Source of the DNA: Bdellovibrio sp. qaytius
GTDB lineage: Bacteria; Bdellovibrionota; Bdellovibrionia; Bdellovibrionales; Bdellovibrionaceae
Direction: 5' to 3'
Length of the DNA: 64,000 nt
Assembly (NCBI GenBank): GCA_004011035.1
Contig: CP025734.1
Span: forward strand, 828,001 to 892,000
Position 1 is the stretch's first letter; each line of letters opens with the position of its first letter. The notes under the pieces are model-generated. The model was not told where the DNA came from, did no database searches, and worked only from the letters and a program-made list of their open reading frames with translations. Positions 28,901 through 37,100 of the stretch are shown here, piece after piece. Both the position numbers and the translations under genes were made by a program.

Positions 28901-30961
28901 GCTGCAAATCCATATTACATGATAGGTTACGATGCAGATTTAGCCAATAATACTTTAAGACTGGGCGGAATTAATTCTGGTTCATTTACTGGAACCACAG
29001 TTCTGTCTTTCTTTACAGCTCCGACAATTTCTGGAACCAGTGTAGAACGTATGCGCATCACAAGTACAGGTGCTGTCGGTATCGGTACTGCTGCACCTGC
29101 AGCTCGTTTATCTGTTGAAGCCGCCGGCCCAGTTGGAATACAAATTAAAACTACGGGTGCAGTCAGCAATGATACTTTCAACATGGTTAATGATATGGAT
29201 GCGAATGGTGATTTTTATTTCAGCAAAGGCTCAGCGAGCGGAATCCCATCAGCATCTAATACACTCATGAAAATTACCAATGAAGGTAATTTTGAAATGT
29301 ATGCGCAAGCGGTAACAGGCGGTAATGATAAGTCAGGTGTATTAGCATTAAAAACTGAATCATCAGCCGCTGGTGGAACTAGAAATGAAGTGTCGTTAGA
29401 ATTTTATGCTGATCGCACAGATTTAAATACAGTAACTGGTTATTTAGGTTATGAAAGTAATCAATCTTACGATTTATCATTAATAAATAGCCGCAATGGA
29501 AAATTATTTCTTGGTACTTCAGATACGATATATATGGCCATCACTTCTGCAGGAGCAGTGGGTATTGGTATCGTTTCTCCGACGGCAAGATTACAATTAG
29601 CTTCAGGTTCAACTACACTAGCTGCGATGAAATTTACATCAGGTTCATTGCTGACAACTCCGCAATCGGGGACAGTCGAGTATGATGGTGTTGAATATTA
29701 TTTAACAAATGATACGGGCGCGCGTGAGCGTGTGATTTCAAGCGTGAATACGAATCCTACTTCAGGACAAATTTTATCATTTAACGGAACAGCTTGGGCT
29801 CCGGCATCGGCGAATTCTCTTGATGGATTAACAGACGCAGTGACTGAATATGTGAGTGATTTTTCAATCGCGGTTGGTCAAGGTGCTGGATATAGTTCTG
29901 GCGCACAGTACAATTCATTTTTTGGTTACTCGGCCGGTAATTCAATCTCTTCGGGTGATCGCAATACGTTCATTGGTTTCAGAGCGGGCTCTTCAAATAC
30001 TTCAGCCGTAGATAATACATTTGTCGGTTACAGAGCAGGGGCTTCTGACGTCGGTGGGCACAATAATACGGCTTTAGGTGGCTATGCGATGGAACAGTTT
30101 ACGCCTGGCACAGCTTTTAATATGAATACGGCTGTTGGTTACGGAGCTTTAAGAGGAACGGGCGGTGGATCTTCTACAGGTGAACAAAATACTGTGGTGG
30201 GTGGTAAAGCCGGTTACTCTATGACATCAGGAAATAATAACGTATTAATCGGTTATCAAGCTGGTGATAATCTTTTTGGTGGTTCGAATAATATCGTCAT
30301 CGGTACAGACTTAGATGCGATCAGTTCAAGTGCAAGTAATACGCTGGTCATTGGTAATTTAATTTATGGTAATGGCTTAACTTCATCGGGTTCAGTTACT
30401 TCGACTGGCTTTATCGGTATAGGTACTTCGAATCCGGCTTACAGACTTGATGTCTCTGGAACCGTGAACATCGTTTCAGGAGCTGCGTTACGTTTTGGTG
30501 GTACACAAATTTGTACAAGCTCTGGTTGTAATGCGGTTTCAGATGTTAGATTAAAGAAAAATATTCAACCGTTAGATTTTAGCTTAGAAAAAATCTTAGC
30601 CTTAAACGGAAAACAGTATGATTGGAAAGACCAAGCCAAATATGGTTCACAACATCAAGTGGGTTTCATCGCCCAAGACTTAGAAAAAGTATTTCCTGAA
30701 GTGGTTGTGACTGATAAAGAAAGTGGCCTTAAGACTGTTTCTTATCAACACTTAATTGCTCCATTGGTTGAAGCTTTTAAAACTCTATATGTACAAGTGA
30801 AACAAATTTTTAACGAGACTAAGCAGAACTCGCGCGAGATCGCTTCGTTAAAACAAGAAAATGAAAAATTAAAATCAGAAAATGCTGAAAAAGCTAAACA
30901 GTTAGATTCGATCCGTGCATATCTTTGCGCTAAAGATCCAGCGGCTCCGATCTGTAAATAA
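19964..30961 (+). CDS. Giant fibre 1: tail-fibre-like adhesin with S74 chaperone
   Basis: A 3665-residue exported fibre. Layout by eye: signal peptide 1-23 (...NAMA); base domain about 24-155 (TTYQARITKPDGSPL, ending INAVPYAMYATKS); a Cys pair at about 180/195; Ser/Thr/Ala/Val-rich stalk to about 1000, with roughly 20 LGY[TVI]P motifs in the whole protein; then about 17 VGIGT-type beta modules, four Cys-Trp mini-modules (first Cys near 1248, 1540, 1835, 2177), a phage NNLSDL module about 2290-2385, a YadA-head-like stretch about 3299-3469, and a C-terminal Peptidase_S74 chaperone with SDVRLKKNI at 3526 and a coiled coil. S74 domains trimerise phage fibres and often cleave themselves before that Ser. 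Start is GTG with no Shine-Dalgarno site. Resembles the mosaic fibre adhesins of Bdellovibrio; prey or surface binding is inferred. Confidence 0.88.
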   Translation: MKPAGTFNFILVTILLLAMNAMAVPGFTTYQARITKPDGSPLEANNVSFRFTTLDPNGSCILYIEDYTAINMTGSAGLVSFSLGSGTKAYPTSGTVAFKDIFSNANGGITCLTSGTYTPGASDTRKIVMQFHDTAGWQTLPPMSINAVPYAMYATKSDNSVLFNNKADTAFVQYTSIPTCTASTTLTFNGASFSCITGAGGGASGTITSSDVTTALGYTPANQATLSSSFTTVATSYSTVTATVSSLGSSVTAIASTVSQLSASMAALSAAGISSLNGSASATQTFSMSSVGSAPAVVTLNGVHNFRFPNAASSTITAGLLSNADYVSFSGKLNATSAAVIAALGYTPLNSASAAVVTSGSVASALGYTPADAASFTTLNSNVNAVSSSLSSLATSTAASFAALSGSGIGSLNGSSSATQTFANGSTGNNPNYVTANGVHTLNIPFASAATTTAGLISYSDFLNFSNKITSSAVSIAQTLGYVPADAVSVTTLSSDIAAVSSSVNSLSSTKITSSAASIAQVLGYIPAASGSVGAGGVTTLNGSTSATQTFTNGTTGNNPNYVTANGVHTLNIPFASAATTTAGLISYSDFLNFSNKITSSAVSIAQTLGYVPADAVSVTTLSSNVAAVSSSLSSFATTTAASFAAISGSGISTLNGSTSATQSFASALTGSQPTYVTVNGVHTLNIPYASTPAVAAGLISYLDYTNFSNKITSSAASIAQVLGYTPAASGSFSLSSSSIAAALGYTPGDAASVTTLISNVAAVSASVNAVSATVATKITSSAVSIAQVLGYTPGDAASVTTLTANLATVSAAANSAQVGVAAVSASLSSFAATTAASFSAIAGSGISTLNGSTSATQSFASALTGSQPTYVTANGVHTLNIPYASTPAVTAGLISYLDYANFSNKITSSAAAIAQVLGYVPSASGSVSVTSASIATALGYTPGNATSVTTLISDVAAVSAAVNSVSSTVATKITSSAASIAQTLGYVPAASGAVNAFLALENNSATSNGPLISFWKNRNYAATQNNDDLGSISFFGHDGAGTRRSAAIISRSEGTPSTNSVPGIITFNTTASGSTDVTERMRITASGNVGIGTANPGTLFEISSSAPSMRLSNTNVAIPDYSSAGFNPALGTNTTAQWVNYSNTNGGFQLSGFTASGASTTVPATLVGYHGATAPTAPSILMIGYKWNGSTNRAGLAATETVAQIRNANTNLMTILGDGSVGFGTSTPVTKLDVSGAIRISMDSSTCAASYAGALRYNSGSVEMCNGTTWSAFGVAGAGITNVNGSTSGSQSFANALTGSQPTYVTANGVHTLNIPYASTPAVTAGLISNADYSSFAAKITSSAASIAQVLGYIPSASGSVSVTSASIATALGYTPGNAASVTTLISDVAAVSASVNTVSSTVATKITSSAASIAQVLGYVPAASGGVVSQWTTSGTTIHYATGNVGIGTTAPTSTLHISSGSSTSTKLTLENTDTGGHTWGLTSNGSANTPGAFAISDNGTKRLLIDTSGNTGVGTFIPMTKLDVSGAIRISMDTATCAASYAGSIRYNSGSVEYCNGTSWSAFGVAGAGITNLNGSTSGAQTFANSLAGSAPTYITANGIHTLNIPYASAAATVTAGLISNTDYTTFMNKISSSAVSIAQVLGYVPANSATVTTLSSTLTTVSNAVTTAQADILAVSSTVNSVSSTVATKITSSAASIAQVLGYVPAASGGISSQWNTSGTAINYVAGNVGIGTSAPTTLLNVNQSSSTNSATSTSYGFMLNDQNAYRLSLGADANYSYIQTWNSKPLIINGQGNNTIFNTVSGSVGIGTLAPVTKLDVSGAIRISMDSSTCAASYAGSLRYNSGNVEMCNGTTWAAFGIAGAGITNFNGSTSGTQTLANSLTGSQPTYVTANGVHTLKIPYASAGATVAAGLISNTDYTTFTNKITSSAASIAQVLGYTPAASGGALSSPYIYLSKNPTPIVSDTYFIKMEANDASTAAPTFSMGFCDDGNGGISTACFNASETTLGTGSVYLFKGQASSQDIRLDNGRIGIGTDYSTTYPLDIKSSTGPFVTRITNTSTGSTYGAKMLFERFRGVSGAVQNNDVIGGMYFRASDGSGANTTNAQIEIAAAQNQTSSTRGNVMTFTTTLNGQSSPTEALRIHSNGFVGIGIATPITKLDVSGAIRISMDSATCAASYAGALRYNSGNVEMCNGTTWSAFGIAGAGITNFNGSTSGTQTLANSLTGSQPTYVTANGVHTLKIPYASAGATVAAGLISNTDYTTFMGKITSSAASIAEVLGYVPASASASSNYLVKANNLSDLASSASARTNLGLGGFATVSSLDLGSASATGTIADARLASQTNVTSGTQYTKVTVDGKGRVISGAQIALSDVTTALGYTPASATAASQWTTSGTTINYLTGNVGIGTGTPTFKLEVAGTGRFNQKIDIDGAGAYSYLTLSKTGWNGGVIGIASGPTTFATSAEAAGDLVVANHGNILFSNNSFGRTDLYIKSSNGYFGVGGMVAPTARLHVASGTASIAAFKLTSGTLLTTPASGSIEYDGNYFYITDGSNTRRSIATASNPGTLDNATTITSTGNMSLYPNSGTSSVIVSSTVASTSSNNGALVVAGGVGIAGNINASGTLNISGVVSMGSHLYTGGNIHNGGNNYGFWMDAPGSYNYGIWRDGTDNVHIRSGGSANRLTVASSTGYIGIGTATPIAKLHINASSTTSESVAIAFLPTTTSSSGLPAYGIGMGPTSSEGYVAYRAGTVNSNLHGHKFLVNDIERLRINGSGLVGIGSNNPSALLTLTGSNALAGGLRFESTSGTANRLAMFASGANSFGIQKLNANAAISFMNSSGSDEFTIDNNGNVLTAAKLGIGAGINSNPTAYLHISAGTSQIPVIKFSSGTLTTTPQSGTIEFDGTNFYATNGAGTRNSLGSQWATSGTTINYTNGYVGIGTAAPIYDLDIVGTSLRLGTPIADSQAKYASMLGRTYTNAANPYYMIGYDADLANNTLRLGGINSGSFTGTTVLSFFTAPTISGTSVERMRITSTGAVGIGTAAPAARLSVEAAGPVGIQIKTTGAVSNDTFNMVNDMDANGDFYFSKGSASGIPSASNTLMKITNEGNFEMYAQAVTGGNDKSGVLALKTESSAAGGTRNEVSLEFYADRTDLNTVTGYLGYESNQSYDLSLINSRNGKLFLGTSDTIYMAITSAGAVGIGIVSPTARLQLASGSTTLAAMKFTSGSLLTTPQSGTVEYDGVEYYLTNDTGARERVISSVNTNPTSGQILSFNGTAWAPASANSLDGLTDAVTEYVSDFSIAVGQGAGYSSGAQYNSFFGYSAGNSISSGDRNTFIGFRAGSSNTSAVDNTFVGYRAGASDVGGHNNTALGGYAMEQFTPGTAFNMNTAVGYGALRGTGGGSSTGEQNTVVGGKAGYSMTSGNNNVLIGYQAGDNLFGGSNNIVIGTDLDAISSSASNTLVIGNLIYGNGLTSSGSVTSTGFIGIGTSNPAYRLDVSGTVNIVSGAALRFGGTQICTSSGCNAVSDVRLKKNIQPLDFSLEKILALNGKQYDWKDQAKYGSQHQVGFIAQDLEKVFPEVVVTDKESGLKTVSYQHLIAPLVEAFKTLYVQVKQIFNETKQNSREIASLKQENEKLKSENAEKAKQLDSIRAYLCAKDPAAPICK
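21245..21438 (+). repeat. 194-bp direct repeat in fibre 1, copy A
   Basis: Matches 21632-21825 at all but one position by eye (GGC versus GGT in one Gly codon). It encodes the GNNPNYVTANGVHTLNIP to LGYVPADAVSVTT unit. Near-perfect DNA identity contrasts with the heavily diverged third positions of the other repeats, pointing to recent duplication or gene conversion. Confidence 0.85.
21632..21825 (+). repeat. 194-bp direct repeat in fibre 1, copy B
   Basis: Second copy of the unit at 21245-21438, offset by 387 bp (129 codons), so the reading frame is preserved and the repeat length equals one stalk repeat. Confidence 0.85.
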
Positions 30962-31116
30962 CAGCCTGCCTGTTAAAAAGTTGTAAATTTCTTGAATTGA
31001 TAACAACAAAAAAGCCTCACTTTGGTATGGTTTTCTCTAAATGAAACTTCGCTTAGCTGGCGGTTTATTAAGTTAACTAAATATTGGTTAGTAAGCTTAA
31101 TAAAACAGTCAATCTA

Positions 31117-31124
31117 GCCGATTA
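31117..31124 (+). promoter_or_regulatory. Sigma-28-like -10 box, fibre 2
   Basis: GCCGATTA differs by one base from the sigma-28 -10 consensus GCCGATAA and ends 7 nt before the GTG at 31132. TAAA lies 12 nt upstream, the same spacing as at fibre 1. Confidence 0.45.
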
Positions 31125-31131
31125 GAAGTCT

Positions 31132-34100
31132 GTGAATATCGCCAAAAAGTTTTACTTTTTTATTCTAACGCTATTAATGTACAGCGCGACTGCGTTAGCT
31201 GTGCCTGGCTTTACCACGTATCAAGCTAAAATTGTTAAGCCAGATGGTACTGCCTTAGAAGCGGTGAGTGTTAATTTTAGATTCACAGTTTTAAATCCTG
31301 CAGCTGATTGCGTTCTTTACATCGAAGATTATTCAGCTGTGAACATGGCAGGATCAAATGGATTAATTTCATTCTCGTTAGGCTCTGGAACAAAAGCATT
31401 TCCAACTTCTGGATCTGTTACGTTCAAAGATATTTTTAATAATTCAAATGGAGCAATTACCTGTTTAGGTTCTGGTAATTATATTCCAGCATCAAATCAC
31501 ACACGTAAAATCGTAATGCAGTTTCACGATGCAGCTGGATGGCAAACTTTGCCTCCGATGAGCATTAATGCAGTACCTTATTCAATGTTTGCGACGAAAG
31601 CTGATGATTCAACTTTATTTAATAACAAAGCGGATACAGCCTTTGTTCAGTACACTTCAATTCCGACTTGTACAGCTTCGACGACTTTAACTTTTAACGG
31701 AGCATCTTTTTCTTGTATCACTGGTGCAGGTGGTGGAGCTTCTGGAACCATTACATATGGTGATGTAACAACGGCTTTAGGTTACACTCCGGTTAGTGCT
31801 GCAACTTTATCAGCTTCATTTACAACAGTAGCAACTTCTTATTCAACTGTAACTGCAACGGTGTCTTCTTTAGGAACTTCGGTGACTGCGATTGCTTCGA
31901 CAGTTAGTCAGTTGTCAGCTTCGATGGCCGCACTTTCTGGTGGCGGAATTTCTTTATTAAATGGTTCAGCTTCTGCGACACAAACTTTTTCGATGTCTAG
32001 TATTGGATCTGCTCCTGCAGTAGTTACTTTAAATGGAGTGCATAATTTTAGATTTCCGAATGCAGCGTCTTCGACAATTACAGCGGGTCTTATCTCAAAC
32101 GCTGATTACGTCTCTTTTTCTAATAAAGTAAGTACTGCAAGTTTTACGGCATTAACTTCTAGTGTTTTAACTAATGCAGCAAGTATTACAGCAAACACGG
32201 CAGCGATTTCAAGTTTAGCTGTATCGACAGCAGCTTCATTCGCATCACTTTCAGTGAGCGGTATTGGTTCATTAAATGGATCAACATCTGCGACGCAAAC
32301 TTTCTCAGTTGTAAATTCAGGTTCAGCACCTGCGATTGTTTCTTCAAATGGAGTCCATTCTTTTAGATTTCCGTTTGCAGCTTCATCTACAGTAACAGCT
32401 GGTCTATTATCTAATTTAGATTATTTAATTTTCTCAAACAAAATGAATGCGACGAGTGCGGCTGTTAATACAGCTTTAGGTTATACGGCAGCAGATGCAG
32501 CTAACGTAACTGCAGTTTCTGCATCACTTTCTAGTTTAGCCACATCAACTGCGGCATCATTTGCAGCTTTATCTGGTAGTGGAATTGGTTCTTTAAATGG
32601 TTCATCAAGTGCTACACAAACTTTTGCAAATGGTTCAACAGGTTTACAACCTGGATATGTTACAGCAAATGGAATTCACACTTTAAATATTCCAAATGCG
32701 GCTTCAAATTCAGTAACGGGTGGTCTTTTATCAAATGCTGATTACGTAACGTTTGTGAATCATGGCTCAAGCATTACGACATTAAGTTCTGATATTGCTG
32801 CAGTTTCTTCTTCAGTAAATAGTTTATCAGCGAATAAAGTTACATCGAGTGCGGCTTCGATTGCGCAAGTGTTAGGTTATATTCCTGCAGCCAGTGGATC
32901 AGTTGGTGCGGGTGGCGTAACTTCAGTTAATGGTTCAACTTCAGCTACACAAACTTTTACTAATGGTACTACAGGTAATAATCCAAATTACGTAACTGCT
33001 AATGGTGTTCACACATTGAATATTCCTTACGCATCAGTTGGAACGACAACTGCCGGTTTAATTTCTAATTTTGATTTTACAACTTTCACTAATAAAATTA
33101 CTTCAAGTGCTGTATCAATCGCGCAAGTGTTAGGTTATGTTCCAGCAGATGCGGTGAGTGTAACAACGTTAAGTTCGAACGTTGCGGCGGTTTCAGCTTC
33201 ACTTTCTAGTTTTGCAGCAACAACTGCGGCTTCATTTTCTGCGATTGCTGGTTCGGGAATTTCAACATTTAACAGTTCAACTTCTGCGACACAATCATTA
33301 GCAAATGCATTAACTGGATCACAACCAACTTTTATCACTGCAAATGGCGTACATACATTAAATATTCCTTATGCATCAACTCCTGCAGTAGCTGCGGGTT
33401 TAATTTCATATCTTGATTACGCAAATTTTTCTAACAAAATTACTTCAAGCGCAGTATCTATCGCGCAAGTTTTAGGTTATACACCTGCGGCGAGTGGTTC
33501 GTTCTCATTATCGCCAGCTTCAATCGCAGCAGCTTTAGGTTACACACCTGGCGATGCAGCAAGTGTTACGACATTAATTTCAAATGTTGCGGCAGTTTCA
33601 GCTGTAGCTAATTCAAAAATCACTTCAAGTGCAGCATCTGTTGCAGAAGTGTTAGGCTATGTTCCTTCAGCGAGTGGATCTGTTTCTGTAACTTCAGCTT
33701 CAATTGCAACGGCTTTAGGTTATACACCAGGTGATGCTGCGAGTGTAACAACATTAACTGCAAATTTAGCAACAGTATCTGCAGCAGCTAATTCGGCGCA
33801 AGTTGGAGTAGCAGCGGTGTCAGCTTCACTTTCAAGTTTTGCTGCAACAACTGCAGCTTCATTTTCTGCGATTGCTGGTACAGGAATTTCGACATTAAAT
33901 GGTTCAACTTCTGCAACGCAAAGTTTTGGTACTGGTACAACAGGTAATAATCCAAATTACGTAACTGCAAATGGAGTTCATACTTTAAATATTCCGTTCG
34001 CTTCTGCAGCAACGACAACTGCGGGTTTAATTTCTTTCGCTGATTTTACAACGTTTACAAATAAAATTACTTCGAGTGCTGTTGCTATCGCACAAGTTCT

Positions 34101-37100
34101 TGGTTATACACCAGCTGATGCTGTGACTGTAGCTGCGGTTTCGTCTTCAGTCGCAACAAAAATTACTTCAAGTGCAGCTTCTGTAGCTGAAGTGTTAGGA
34201 TATATTCCTGCAGCTAGTGGATCATTGGGTGTTGGTGGTATTGCAAGTTTTAATGGTTCAACTTCTGCGACTCAAACATTTGCGAGTGCATTAACTGGAT
34301 CGCAACCAACATATGTGTCTGCTAATGGAGTTCACACTTTAAATATTCCTTATGCATCTACTCCGGCAGTAGCTGCGGGTTTGATTTCTTATTTAGATTA
34401 CACAAATTTCTCAAACAAAATCACTTCAAGTGCAGTATCTATCGCACAAGTGTTAGGTTATACACCAGCAGCGAGCGGATCGTTTTCATTATCGCCAGCA
34501 TCAATTGCAGCGGCTTTAGGTTACACACCTGGCGATGCAGCGAGTGTTACAACATTAATTTCTGATGTAGCGGCAGTTTCAGCTGCGGTGAATTCAGTAT
34601 CTTCAACAGTAGCAACTAAAATTACTTCAAGTGCCGCATCGATTGCGCAAACATTAGGTTATGTGCCCGCAGCGAGTGGTTCATCAGTTTCATCGCAATG
34701 GACTACGAGTGGACCAACGATTTTCTATAATACGGGTAATGTAGGTTTAGGCGTATCTATTCCGGTAAATAAGCTTGATGTTGCTGGTACGATCAATGTC
34801 ACTGGTGGTTCAATCATTACAAATGGTTGGTTACAAGGTGCTAACGTGATTGGTGCGACTTACCGTGATGCAACAACTTTTAACATGATGAGTTTTCCGG
34901 GTGCAAATTCTTTAGCATTCACAACAGCTAGTATTGAGCGTTTAAGAATTACTTCAGGCGGCGCAGTTGGTATCAACACGACTACTCCGATTACAATGTT
35001 AGATGTATCAGGTGGTATTCGCATCAGTATGGAATCTGCGACTTGTGCTGCAAGTTACGCAGGTACTTTACGTTATAACGGAAGTTCTGTTGAATATTGT
35101 AATGGCTCTTCATGGGCCGCATTCGGTGTAGCCGGTGCTGGAATTACAAATTTCAATGGTTCAACTTCTTCGACACAAACTTTAGCTAACGCCTTAACTG
35201 GTTCACAGCCAACTTATGTAACAGCAAATGGAGTTCACACTTTAAATATTCCGTATGCATCGACGCCTTCAGTTGTTGCGGGTTTAATTTCTTATTTAGA
35301 TTATGCAAATTTCTCAAATAAAATTACTTCAAGTGCGGCATCGATTGCGCAAGTCTTAGGTTATATCCCTTCAGCGAGTGGTTCTGTTTCTGTAACTTCT
35401 GCTTCGATCGCAACGGCACTAGGCTACACTCCGGGTGATGCAGCGAGTGTGACAACATTATTTTCAAATGTGGCAGCAGTTTCAGCAGCGGTGAATTCAG
35501 TTTCATCAACAGTAGCTACAAAAATTACTTCGAGCGCAGCTTCAATTGCTGAAGTGTTAGGTTATGTTCCGGCTAATACAGCAGGTGCTGGCGTAACTAA
35601 AGTTAGAGCAGCGACATTGGCAGATATTACTTTAAGTGGATTGCAAACAATCGATGGTGTTTCATTATCAGCTTCTGATCGCGTTTTGGTAAAAAATCAA
35701 ACAGTTGATACGCAAAATGGCGTGTATGTTGCGAGTGCTGGTGCATGGACTCGTGCTGCTGATTTAGATGCTTGGTCTGAATTACTTGGTTATGAAGTCA
35801 CCGTGACAGAAGGTGATTATCAATCAGGTTTAAGATATTCATCTGCAGTAGCTAATGGCGGAACAATTGGTTCGACGTCAGTTATTTTTAATACTCAAGG
35901 TACAACTCGTTTAAATCGTAATATTGCCATGGGCGAAAACGTTTTAGCGATGAATAATTCGGGTACTGATAACGTAGCTATCGGTGCAAATTCAATGAAG
36001 GTTACTACTGGAGCAACAGCCAACGTTGCAGTCGGTGCTAATTCAATGCAAAATATTACGGGTGGTTATTGGAATGCGGCCCTTGGTATGCGCGCTCTAC
36101 GTGATGTAACTATCGGTACAGAAAACGTCGCGATTGGTTATGAAACTTTAAAAACGGCTACAACAGGTGCGCAAAATACGGCTGTTGGTAAAGATGCATT
36201 AAAAATACTTACGACGGGTAATTCGAATGTCGCTCTTGGTCTTTCAGCGGGTAGTGCGATCACAACAGGTTCATACAACGTTGTGCTTGGTTCGAACACG
36301 GGTTCTTCGATTGCAACGGCTTTTAATAATATTATAATTTCAGATGGTCAGGCTAATATTCGCGCGCAATTCGTTCAAAATGGTAATTTGGGTCTTGGTA
36401 CAACAACTCCAATTACAAAATTAGATGTGTCGGGTGGTATTCGTATCAGTATGGAAGCTGCAACTTGTGCTGCAAGTTACGCAGGTACATTACGTTATAA
36501 CGGCAGTGCGGTTGAATATTGTGATGGATCTACTTGGGCTGCGTTTGGTGTAGCTGGTTCTGGAATTACAAATTTTAACGGTTCAACTTCATCGACACAA
36601 ACATTAGCTAATGCCTTAACAGGTTCTCAGCCAACTTTTGTGATGGCTAACGGTGTTCATACTTTAAATATTCCATATGCATCTACTCCTGCTGTGACTG
36701 CGGGTTTAATTTCTAGTTTAGATTTTACAAATTTCTCAAATAAAATTACTTCAAGTGCAGCAGCGATCGCGCAAGTTTTAGGTTATGTTCCTTCAGCGAG
36801 TGGTTCTGTTTCTGTAACTTCATCTTCAATCACTGCAGCTCTTGGTTACACTGCTGCTAATGCGGCGAGTGTAACAACATTAATTGCTGATGTTGCAACT
36901 GTGTCTGCTGCTGTAAATACAATTTCATCAACAGTAGCTACAAAAATCACATCTTCTGCAGCATCAATTGCACAAGTGTTAGGTTATGTTCCAGCTGCAA
37001 GCGGTGGAGTTTCATCACAATGGACAACATCAGGTACATCGATTAATTACATGACCGGTAATGTTGGTGTTGGAACTACAAATCCAGCGGCTACATTTGC

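Noticed and set aside
28240-29184. Minus-strand open frames inside the fibre genes
   Set aside because: These are shadows of the biased Ser/Thr/Ala/Gly codon use; they lack starts with ribosome sites and protein-like composition.
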